From contig DIXU01000001.1 in the NCBI GenBank assembly GCA_002436105.1, positions 248,001-312,000 on the forward strand: a stretch of 64,000 nt of DNA, given 5' to 3'. The stretch's first letter is position 1. Each line of letters opens with the position of its first letter. The notes below the pieces were generated by a model. It was not told the origin of the DNA, did not search any database, and was given only the letters and a program-made list of their open reading frames with translations. The stretch comes from Candidatus Aminicenantes bacterium UBA6072 (GTDB lineage Bacteria > Acidobacteriota > Aminicenantia > UBA2199). Shown here piece after piece: positions 56,897 through 64,000 of the stretch. The position numbers were made by a program, and so were the translations under genes.

Positions 56897-58156
56897 ATGA
56901 AACAAAGAGCAATTGCCCTACGGTTCGTCGTGTCGGTTGCCTTGATCGTTCTCTGCGGCGTCTCCTTGCCCGCCAATGGATTGAATCTCAACGGCTCCGG
57001 CTCGCGCGCGATGGGCATGGGCGGAGCCGTGATCGCCTGGACCAACGATGTCAGCCTTTTCTACTTCAACCCGGCCGGCGCGGCCAATGCCGAGGGCACC
57101 TGGATCTCCCTGTTCGAGACCAACCTGCTCCCCAGCGGCACCTACGCGCTCGCCCCGTACGGCATTGATGCCAAGACCCAGAGCAAGCTTTATCCGGCCG
57201 GCGCGCTGGGCTTCGTCAAGCCGCTGTCGGACAAGCTGACCATCGGCCTCGGCATCTACACCCCCTCGGGCACCGGCGCCACCTGGGACGGCGAGCAGCT
57301 GAAACTCCTCTCCAACAACATGGCTTATGAATGGGAGAGTTTCCTTGGCGTGGTCACCGTTGCCCCGCTCGTGGCCTACAAGATCAGCGAGCAGGTGGCG
57401 GTCGGCGCCACGCTCAACCTGAACATCGGCATGATGGATATCAAGCGCCCCGGCGTCGGCCAGTACGAGGAGAGCCTGACCGGCATGGGCGTGGGCGCCA
57501 CGATCGGCATGCAGTTCACCCCCAGCGACAAGCTGGCCTTCGGACTCAGCTACAAGCTCCCGGTCAACGTCACCCTCAAGGGCGATGCCAAGATGGGCTT
57601 CGCCAACCTGCTCGGCGTCGGCGTCGAGAGCGAGATCACGCGCAAGACCACGCTGCCGATGTGGCTGGGCGCCGGCGTCAGCTTCAAGCCCATGGACAAG
57701 CTGCGGCTGGCCTTCGACATCAACTGGACCAACTGGAAGAAGCTGGACGAGATCCCGGTCGAGTTTTCCGACGCTGCCTGGACCCTGCTCATGGCCCATC
57801 CGATCTACAAGGCCGCCTTCAACCAGGCCATCGAGCTGGACTGGAAGGACTGCCTGCAGTTCCGCATCGGCGCCGAATACATGCTCAACAAGGAGTGGGC
57901 GGTGCGCCTGGGCTACATGAGAGACCCGTCGCCCGCGCCGCTGGAGACGATGAACATCCTGCTGCCGCAGATCCCCTACAACATGTTCACCGTCGGCGCC
58001 GGCTACTCGGGCGCCAAGCTCAGCGTCAACGCCGCGCTGGAGATCCTGCGCGGGGCGAAGCAGACCGTGCCCCTGTCGGCGGCCGCCAAGATGCCGGGCG
58101 AGCACAACATGAACATCTTCGTGCCCAGCATCACCATCGCCTATCGCTTCAACTGA
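56897..58156 (+). CDS. OmpP1/FadL-family outer-membrane protein
   Basis: 419 residues with a signal sequence ending around residue 27, then the FadL-type start LNLNGSGSRAMGMGGAVIAWTNDVSLFYFNPAG, where the NPAG turn is characteristic. The rest alternates polar and hydrophobic residues as beta strands and ends in ITIAYRFN, a typical C-terminal barrel strand with terminal aromatic. FadL-like barrels pass long-chain fatty acids or aromatic hydrocarbons through the outer membrane. A strong terminator follows, so it is monocistronic. Confidence 0.9.
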   Translation: MKQRAIALRFVVSVALIVLCGVSLPANGLNLNGSGSRAMGMGGAVIAWTNDVSLFYFNPAGAANAEGTWISLFETNLLPSGTYALAPYGIDAKTQSKLYPAGALGFVKPLSDKLTIGLGIYTPSGTGATWDGEQLKLLSNNMAYEWESFLGVVTVAPLVAYKISEQVAVGATLNLNIGMMDIKRPGVGQYEESLTGMGVGATIGMQFTPSDKLAFGLSYKLPVNVTLKGDAKMGFANLLGVGVESEITRKTTLPMWLGAGVSFKPMDKLRLAFDINWTNWKKLDEIPVEFSDAAWTLLMAHPIYKAAFNQAIELDWKDCLQFRIGAEYMLNKEWAVRLGYMRDPSPAPLETMNILLPQIPYNMFTVGAGYSGAKLSVNAALEILRGAKQTVPLSAAAKMPGEHNMNIFVPSITIAYRFN

Positions 58157-58176
58157 CCTTACTTCCGTTCCGGCAT

Positions 58177-58211
58177 GGCGGAGGCGCCGGATGGCGCCTC
58201 CGCCGTTTTTT
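58177..58211 (+). terminator. Rho-independent terminator after the FadL-family gene
   Basis: A perfect 12-bp stem, GGCGGAGGCGCC and GGCGCCTCCGCC, closes a GGAT loop and is followed by G and six T residues. It lies 20 bases after the stop codon. Confidence 0.93.
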
Positions 58212-58250
58212 GCCCCGTCAAGCTGAATTTCCCGCCGTTGCGCGGCCGTA

Positions 58251-58279
58251 TTGAAAAACCGGCCGAAAAATAGTAAAAT
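58251..58279 (+). promoter_or_regulatory. Promoter for the L19 operon
   Basis: TTGAAA (58251-58256) and TAAAAT (58274-58279), 17 bases apart, 40 bases upstream of the L19 ATG, which has TAGGAGA as its ribosome site. Confidence 0.78.
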
Positions 58280-58319
58280 GGTATCTCAATCAAACTGACT
58301 GCCATCTAGGAGAGCCAAC

Positions 58320-58727
58320 ATGACAGACGAGAAGAAAAAGAGCAAGGAGCGCCCTGCCGGGGCTTCCGCAGCCAAGAAACAGCCGGCCGGCGCCGCTGCA
58401 GATAAGCAGACCCAGGAGGCGCGAAGCGAGGTCCCGGTGATCCGGCCCGGCGACGAGCTGAAAGTGTTCTACCGCGTCATCGAGGCCGGCAAGGAAAGGA
58501 TACAGATCTACGAGGGCACCGTGATCGCCATCAAGAATTCGGGGATCTCCAAGACCATCACCGTGCGCAAGACCTCCTTCGGCATCGCCGTGGAAAGGAT
58601 CTTCCCCCTCCATTCCAAGCTGGTGCAGAAGATCGAAGTCAAGAAGCACACCCGCGTCAGACGGGCCAAACTCTTCTACCTGAGAAAACTCAAAGGAAAA
58701 GCCTCGCGCCTGAAAGAACTCAGGTAA
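58320..58727 (+). CDS. rplS: Ribosomal protein L19 with N-terminal extension
   Basis: 135 residues. The conserved L19 body begins about residue 40 (RPGDELKVFYRVIEAGKERIQIYEG) and includes FGIAVERIFPLHSKLVQKIEV and RRAKLFYLR. It sits at the 30S-50S interface. The first 38 residues are a Lys/Ala-rich extension absent from the usual 115-residue protein and may contact rRNA or simply be disordered. It heads an operon with rnhB and a TPR gene. Confidence 0.95.
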   Translation: MTDEKKKSKERPAGASAAKKQPAGAAADKQTQEARSEVPVIRPGDELKVFYRVIEAGKERIQIYEGTVIAIKNSGISKTITVRKTSFGIAVERIFPLHSKLVQKIEVKKHTRVRRAKLFYLRKLKGKASRLKELR

Positions 58728-59326
58728 TGGCCGATTTCTCCATCGAATCGGCCTTATTGCATGACCAGCGCCGCTGGATATGCGGCCTGGATGAAGTCGG
58801 GCGGGGTTGCCTGTTCGGCCCCGTGGTCGCCGGGGCGGTCATTCTCGATCCGGCGGATCTCAATCCCGAGTACGACGACTCGAAAAAGCTCCCGCCGGCG
58901 CGACGCCGGCTCCTGGCACGAGACATCTACAGAAGGGCCAGGGGGTATTCCATCGGTTGGTGCTGGAACGACGAGATCGATGACTGCAATATCCTCGAGG
59001 CGAGCAAGCGCGCCATGCTGCAGGCGTTCCGCCGCCTGCAGCTTGCCCCCGATTACGCGCTGGTCGACGCCATCGACCCCGGCTTTCTTCCGGTCGCCGG
59101 ACGGGCCGTGATCCGGGGCGACGAAAAGAGCCTCTCCATCGCCGCGGCCTCGATCATCGCCAAGGTGTTCCGCGACCGCCTGCTGGAGGAGATTTCCCCG
59201 TTTTTCCCCGAGTTTGACTTGGCAAGGAATAAGGGCTATCCTACACCCGGGCACAAAAATGTGTTATCATGGCAGGGGGAAACTATTTTTCACAGGAAGA
59301 GTTTCAAGCTGAAACATGGCTGTTGA
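58727..59326 (+). CDS. rnhB: Ribonuclease HII
   Basis: 199-residue endonuclease that cuts RNA in RNA-DNA hybrids and at single ribonucleotides. The catalytic start GLDEVGRGCLFGPVVAGAV carries D22 and E23; further acidic residues lie in ALVDAIDPGF and GDEKSLSIAAASIIAKVFRD. It overlaps rplS by one base and the TPR gene by 11. Confidence 0.96.
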   Translation: MADFSIESALLHDQRRWICGLDEVGRGCLFGPVVAGAVILDPADLNPEYDDSKKLPPARRRLLARDIYRRARGYSIGWCWNDEIDDCNILEASKRAMLQAFRRLQLAPDYALVDAIDPGFLPVAGRAVIRGDEKSLSIAAASIIAKVFRDRLLEEISPFFPEFDLARNKGYPTPGHKNVLSWQGETIFHRKSFKLKHGC

Positions 59327-62150
59327 AAACCGACTGAAGATCCTGCAGCTGGCCGACAAGTTGTTCAAGCAGGGAAAGATCGAGGCGGCGATCAAGGAAT
59401 ACCACAAGATCATCGAGGTGAAGCCCGACGACCTGGAAGTGCGCCGCATCATCGGCGACCTGTACATCAAGCTCAACAAGCTGCCCGAAGCCTTCAAGCA
59501 GTTCGAATGGATATCGGACTTCTATCTGAAGGAAGGCTTCTTCACCAAGGCCATCGCCATGTACAAGCGCATCACCCGCCTCGATCCCCAGAACGAATCG
59601 GTCTCCTTCAAGCTGGCCGACCTTTATTCCAAGCAGGGGCTGACCATCGAGGCCAAGCAGATCTACCTGGAACTGGCCGAGGAATACAAGCGCCAGAACA
59701 ACCAGAAGAAGGCGCTGGGCATCTACAAGAAGATCCTGGAACTGGACCGCGGCAACATCAAGATGCGCACCCTGCTGGCGGACAACTACCTGCGCGAGGG
59801 AATGAAGGAGGAAGCGGTCGCCGAGTATCTCACGGCCAGTGATTTCCTGATCAAGAAGAAAGAATTCCCTCAGGCCGAGGAACTGCTGATGCAGACCTAC
59901 GGCAAGGTCAAGCATCTGAAGATCTTCGAGAAGCTGATCTCCTGCTACATCTCCCAGGGCAACAGCAGCAAGGCCATCCAGATGCTGCGCAATCTCGGCG
60001 ACGAGATCTTCAAGCATCTGAATCTGCTGAAGATCCTGGGCGAGCTGTACTTCAAGAACAACCTCATTGAGGACGCCGAACAGATTTACAGGCGCATCGC
60101 CGAGATCGACTCCAACGAAACCGAAGTGATCATGAGGCTCGGCAAGGTCTACCTGCAGCGGGAGGAGATCGACAAGGCCTACCAGCTGTTCCTGCCGACG
60201 ATCGATCGCTTCATCGAGAAGGAGAAATTCGACGAGGCCAACTCGCTGCTGCGCTTCATCATCACCTCCAACAATACCTACCTGCCGGCCCTGAACAAGC
60301 TGGCGGCGATATTCAAGGCGACCAAGAAAACCAGCAGCCTGATCGCCCTGTACGAATCCCTGCTGCCGGTCTACGAGCAGCGCGACATGAAGACGGAGCT
60401 GATCGCCGTGCTGAACGAGCTGATCGAGCTGTCGGACACTCCCTTCGCCTACCAGGAGCAATTGGGCCGGCTGACCGGCGAGCACACGGCCGAGGAGGAG
60501 GAGAACAAGCAGGAGCGGGAGTTCATCGTCTTCCAGCTGAACAACGCCGACCAGGCCCTCAAGAGCAACAATTTCAAGAAGGCGGCCGAACTGCTCAAGA
60601 CCGCCCAGAACGCCTTCCCCAACAACATCGAGATCCGCACCAAGCTGTTCGACGTCTACCAGATGAGCAACGACATCGAGGCCCTGCTCAACGAGGGCAT
60701 CGAGCTGCTGAAGATCTACAAGCAGGAGAACCGGGACGAGGACCATAAGCAGCTGTTCGACAAGCTGACCCGACTCAAGCCCAACGACGAGCGGCTGCTG
60801 GACCTGAGCGGCCACGAGCGGACCAACATCGAGATCGACTTCGACCATGCCGAAATGATCGAGCAGATCCACGAGCTGCAGCAGCCCGGGATGGGCGAAA
60901 TGGAGCTGGATGGATTCCACGGCGGCGAGGAGGACATCTTCCTGCTCAAGGGCGAGGACAGCCTGCAGCAGAAGACCGAGTCCGAGAGCAAGAAGGGGCT
61001 GTCGTCGCATCTGGCCGAGCTGGATTTCTACATCAGCGAGGGGTATTTCAGCAACGCCGAGAGGGCCTTGGAGCGGCTGCGCCAGGAGTACCCGGAAAGC
61101 CGGGAGATCCAATCCCGGCTGGACCGCGTCCGGAAAGCCAAAGAGACGCGGCCCGACAAGACCGACTCCATTCGCGTCCAGCCCGGCGAGACCGAGAAGA
61201 TCGAGATCCAGTCCTCGATCGCCCAGGAAAGCGACACCCTGCAGAAATTCGAGGATTCCAAGGTGGAAATCCGGCTCGACGGCCTGCTGAACCAGTCCGG
61301 CGAGAAGATCGTCGCCAACGACTTCGCCGAAATCGACAGCATCCAGTTCGAGATCGAAATGGAGGAATCCGAAAGCAAGGAATCCGTGCCGTTCATCGAG
61401 ATCGAGCAGGAACAGATCATCCAGACGCCGGCCGCGAACCCGAAAAACGCCCCGCCCGACCCCAACTTCCTCGGATCCAGCGCCGACTTCCTGGATATCG
61501 ACAACATCTTCAACAGCGACGAAGCCCCGGCCGCGAGCGAATCACCGTTCCACGACATCGACGAGAGCGACCTGGCCGAGAGCGAGGTGGACATCCTCAA
61601 GGGCGAGAGCCTTTTCCTCGAAGAAGAGGACCTTTTCGAGACGGAAAAGCTGGTCTCCTTCGAGCTCGGCGCCATCAAGTACTGGATCGACGAGCTCCAG
61701 AAGCAGCGCACCTCGACCATTGAAAAGAACATGATGGAGATCTTCAAGGAATTCAAGAAGGGCGTCGACGAGAAGATCGGCCAGGAAGATTACGACACGC
61801 GCTACAACCTGGGCATCGCCTACAAGGAAATGGGGCTGATCGAGGAGGCCATCCACGAGTTCCTGATCTCCTCCAAGCACCCGCTGAAATTTTTCGACTC
61901 GGCTGGCCTGCTGGGCCTATGCTTCCGCGAAAAGGGGATGATGGACGAATCGATCGGCTGGTTCGAAAAGGCCCTGGCCACGTCCGACCGCAAGGACGAC
62001 GAGTACAACGCCGTCAAGTACGAAATGGTCCAGACCGCCAAGTTGAAGGAAGACTACCTCTACGCCAAGAAACTGGCCTTCGAGATCCTGAAGAAAGATC
62101 CAAATTACCGGGACATCAAGGCGGTTTTCCAGGAATTGCAGAACAAATAG
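59316..62150 (+). CDS. Large tetratricopeptide-repeat protein
   Basis: 944 residues without a signal peptide. The first 460 residues are consecutive TPR helices (AIKEYHKIIEVKPDDLEVRR, AIAMYKRITRLDPQNESV, ALGIYKKILELDRGN, AEQIYRRIAEIDSNE). A long acidic, low-complexity middle (about 500-780, many Glu and Asp) is probably disordered. A final TPR block begins with YNLGIAYKEMGLIEEAIHEF and continues to the end. It probably scaffolds protein contacts. It is translationally coupled to rnhB. Confidence 0.85.
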   Translation: MAVENRLKILQLADKLFKQGKIEAAIKEYHKIIEVKPDDLEVRRIIGDLYIKLNKLPEAFKQFEWISDFYLKEGFFTKAIAMYKRITRLDPQNESVSFKLADLYSKQGLTIEAKQIYLELAEEYKRQNNQKKALGIYKKILELDRGNIKMRTLLADNYLREGMKEEAVAEYLTASDFLIKKKEFPQAEELLMQTYGKVKHLKIFEKLISCYISQGNSSKAIQMLRNLGDEIFKHLNLLKILGELYFKNNLIEDAEQIYRRIAEIDSNETEVIMRLGKVYLQREEIDKAYQLFLPTIDRFIEKEKFDEANSLLRFIITSNNTYLPALNKLAAIFKATKKTSSLIALYESLLPVYEQRDMKTELIAVLNELIELSDTPFAYQEQLGRLTGEHTAEEEENKQEREFIVFQLNNADQALKSNNFKKAAELLKTAQNAFPNNIEIRTKLFDVYQMSNDIEALLNEGIELLKIYKQENRDEDHKQLFDKLTRLKPNDERLLDLSGHERTNIEIDFDHAEMIEQIHELQQPGMGEMELDGFHGGEEDIFLLKGEDSLQQKTESESKKGLSSHLAELDFYISEGYFSNAERALERLRQEYPESREIQSRLDRVRKAKETRPDKTDSIRVQPGETEKIEIQSSIAQESDTLQKFEDSKVEIRLDGLLNQSGEKIVANDFAEIDSIQFEIEMEESESKESVPFIEIEQEQIIQTPAANPKNAPPDPNFLGSSADFLDIDNIFNSDEAPAASESPFHDIDESDLAESEVDILKGESLFLEEEDLFETEKLVSFELGAIKYWIDELQKQRTSTIEKNMMEIFKEFKKGVDEKIGQEDYDTRYNLGIAYKEMGLIEEAIHEFLISSKHPLKFFDSAGLLGLCFREKGMMDESIGWFEKALATSDRKDDEYNAVKYEMVQTAKLKEDYLYAKKLAFEILKKDPNYRDIKAVFQELQNK

Positions 62151-62232
62151 GCCTGCCGGCCTGAACCGTTTTCAACAGGGTTTTTCGGGGGTCCCCCTGA
62201 TCGCCTGACTGGGAATATCACATTTTTCACTA

Positions 62233-62261
62233 TTGATTCGCCAAGCCATCATCATTATATT
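62233..62261 (+). promoter_or_regulatory. Promoter for the partial gene at the window end
   Basis: TTGATT (62233-62238) and TATATT (62256-62261) are 17 bases apart, 54 bases upstream of the likely TTG start at 62316. Confidence 0.6.
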
Positions 62262-62315
62262 CCAAGCTTGAATTGACTTTTTCGCAGTGCCCGCCTTTGG
62301 CCAAGGAGTCAAGCT

Positions 62316-64000
62316 TTGCCGCAGCGCTTCACCGTCAAGGACCGCCAGGCGTTCGATCTCTGGCAGAAAGAAGAACTCGCTCTCGTCACCGTTCCCAGCA
62401 CCCCCGAAAACCTGGAGCGCGTCCACACCATTTTCGGCTTCCAATCCAACCTGCTGCAGAACATCGTGGCGTTCACTCCCGGCACTTTCCAGACCAGCGT
62501 TCTGACGCAGCCATTCATCCCCTGCGCCCCCGAGGCCCTGTCCCGGTTGCCGCCGCCGGCGGTCTGCGCCGCCCGGAGACGCGCCCTGGCCCTTCTCCAT
62601 GCCGCCAGGGAATACCGCCTGGATTTCATCGATTTTTCCCGCTGTCAGGTCCTGCCCACGGGTGGGCTGCGTTTTGCATGGCGGCTTGAGCCGCAAGCCC
62701 CGCCGTCTTCCGCCTCCGTCGATGCGCTCTTCCACGGCAACCACCAGGAGGCGGCGACGGAATTCGGCGCTGCCCCGCCGCAGGGAGCGGACTTCCTGTG
62801 CCGCCGCGAGGACTTCGCCTGCCATCGGCTCCTGGCGCGCTCGCCGCGCGACCCGGGTGCCGGCGCCAACGCCCGGATCCGGATCCATACCAAGTTTCCC
62901 TGGCAGGAAGCGGTTGCCCGCGACAACCTGTTCCACAACCTGAATGACGCCGAGACCCTGCTGCTGAACGTCGACTTGGAGGACACGACCCTGGGCCGGA
63001 GGCTGGCGGCGCTCTGCGCCCTCGAAGATGCCGCCGCGGAGAACCCGGCCGCGCTGATCCGCGAATTCCGCTTGTTCTTGAAGAAATCGGTCTTCCGCGA
63101 ATCGGTCCTCATCGTCCGCAACCTGGCGCGCAGGGAGGACGACCGCCTGCTGCGCTTCCTGTTCGCTGCGGAGGATATCCCCGGACTGACGGTCGTCCTC
63201 TTCGGCGATGCCACGCCCTGCGGGTGCGACCTGGAGTTCAACGAGGATCCGCAGAACCTGATGGCCGGGCGATCCCTGCCGCACCCCCCGCAGGCGCGGC
63301 CTCCCGAGCCGGACGAAACCGAGAGGCGGCTCCTGGCCAGCATCGCCGCCGATCGCCCGGCCGAACTGGAAAGCTGCCTCCTCGAGCTGGCCCGGCGATG
63401 CCCCGGATGGGGGATTTCCGACCCCGCCGCCGAAGTGCTCTGCCGCCACTTGGAACAGGCGGCTCCCGCTGGCCAGGCCCTTGCCTGCGCGGTCGATGTC
63501 CTGATCCGGGGCAATTGCCTGGAACTGGCCGACAGGGTCCTGGCCACGGTCAAGGGGCAGGCACCGCCCTGGGCCCGCCTGAAGCAGGCCCATCTGGCCA
63601 TGCGCCGCCGGCAATACGGGGAACTGGGAAAGCTGCTGGCCGGGATGACGCGGCCGGGCGCAAACGGCCGCGACGAGTGGCTGTACCTGAACTTCATCTA
63701 CCACGAGAAGCTGTCCCGGAAGGATCGGGCCGACGAATATGCCGAAAAGATCCGCTCCCCCTATTACCGCAACCTGTCGCTCATCCAGCTGAGCGACCGC
63801 AGCATCTACAACCGCGAGTTTGTCAGGGCCAGGACCCAGCTGGCCGGCGTCCTGGATTATTTCTCAGCCGGGCGCGGCACGCGCGAGGAGATCGCGGCCC
63901 GCAGCCAGATGGCCAAGCTGCTGCGCGAAGAAGGCGATCTCAAGGAGGCGGAGATTCTGTACAAGACCATCTATGTCCAGGCCGAGGCCGAGGGCCTGCC
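62316..64000 (+). CDS. Partial large protein of unknown function, runs off the window
   Basis: An open frame from the TTG at 62316 (AAGGAG six bases upstream) stays open to the end, giving at least 561 residues. It begins LPQRFTVKDRQAFDLWQKEE. An early region, TIFGFQSNLLQNIVAFTPG, and a later IPGLTVVLFGD preceded by SVLIVRNLARRED resemble a P-loop-less ATPase or sensor core. The end (about residues 400-561) has helical, TPR-like repeats (GDLKEAEILYKTIYVQAEAE). Function is not recognised. Codon-position GC bias supports coding on this strand rather than the opposing open frame. Confidence 0.7.
   Translation, partial: MPQRFTVKDRQAFDLWQKEELALVTVPSTPENLERVHTIFGFQSNLLQNIVAFTPGTFQTSVLTQPFIPCAPEALSRLPPPAVCAARRRALALLHAAREYRLDFIDFSRCQVLPTGGLRFAWRLEPQAPPSSASVDALFHGNHQEAATEFGAAPPQGADFLCRREDFACHRLLARSPRDPGAGANARIRIHTKFPWQEAVARDNLFHNLNDAETLLLNVDLEDTTLGRRLAALCALEDAAAENPAALIREFRLFLKKSVFRESVLIVRNLARREDDRLLRFLFAAEDIPGLTVVLFGDATPCGCDLEFNEDPQNLMAGRSLPHPPQARPPEPDETERRLLASIAADRPAELESCLLELARRCPGWGISDPAAEVLCRHLEQAAPAGQALACAVDVLIRGNCLELADRVLATVKGQAPPWARLKQAHLAMRRRQYGELGKLLAGMTRPGANGRDEWLYLNFIYHEKLSRKDRADEYAEKIRSPYYRNLSLIQLSDRSIYNREFVRARTQLAGVLDYFSAGRGTREEIAARSQMAKLLREEGDLKEAEILYKTIYVQAEAEGL

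Noticed and set aside
59304..61112. 602-residue open frame opposite the TPR gene
   Set aside because: Leu/Val/Gln-rich mirror of Glu/Lys-rich TPR codons; no motif or start signal.
62172..63704. 510-residue open frame opposite the partial gene at the window end
   Set aside because: It has an Arg/Gln/Gly-rich shadow composition, while the plus strand has promoter, ribosome site and continuous open frame.

Overview
The window looks like a chromosomal segment of a GC-rich, Gram-negative-type bacterium. It carries an outer-membrane assembly lipoprotein (BamD), a FadL-type barrel, LPS heptose genes and the mre/PBP2/RodA cell-shape set. The mix of secreted peptidases, large TPR proteins, many radical SAM/PqqD genes and AT-rich intergenic tandem repeats fits the Acidobacteriota/Aminicenantes (OP8) area. 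That placement is inferred from gene content only.

Layout. 1-6.2 kb: a POT-family peptide transporter, then a convergent MacAB-type efflux operon (adaptor, two permeases, ATPase). 6.3-19.1 kb: a large peptide-modification (RiPP-type) region in three transcription units, each with its own consensus TTGACA-17-TAnnnT promoter. Unit A (minus, from 13.6 kb to 7.3 kb) starts with a 62-residue Cys-containing precursor candidate. A methyltransferase, a radical SAM-HPr-kinase fusion, a second radical SAM protein, a PqqD-like carrier, an S26-type peptidase and a third radical SAM protein follow. Unit B (plus, 13.9-14.9 kb) is a PqqD-like protein and a second S26-type peptidase. Unit C (minus, from 19.1 kb to 14.9 kb) is a PqqD-radical SAM fusion, a tandem-PqqD protein, a second radical SAM protein, an HPr-kinase-like protein and an 89-residue precursor candidate with six Cys-x(2,3)-Gly repeats. 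The two precursor candidates share an N-terminal motif and both end in Gln-Ser.

19.1-27.2 kb: an ABC exporter, a lipoprotein, a degenerate site-2-protease-like membrane protein, an S46 peptidase, a lipid-kinase-like protein and tRNA-Leu, separated by three copies of a composite AT-rich repeat with 7-bp tandem arrays. 27.2-29.8 kb: an M14 carboxypeptidase. 30.5-47.5 kb: a long, tightly overlapping minus-strand gene series for LPS heptose synthesis, cell-shape machinery, tRNA/rRNA modification, BamD and UvrC. 47.5-64 kb: tRNA-Phe, an Hsp70, MetG, a MEMO-family protein, a clan-A glycosidase, an EndoQ-like nuclease, a FadL-family protein, L19-RNase HII-TPR, and a partial large protein running off the end.

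Functionally, the secreted S46 and M14 peptidases plus the POT importer suggest peptide use. The RiPP region, with a nearby ABC exporter, suggests production of one or two heavily modified secreted peptides. Several plus-strand genes have a -10 box only 6-9 bases upstream of the ATG and no Shine-Dalgarno sequence, which suggests leaderless mRNAs.
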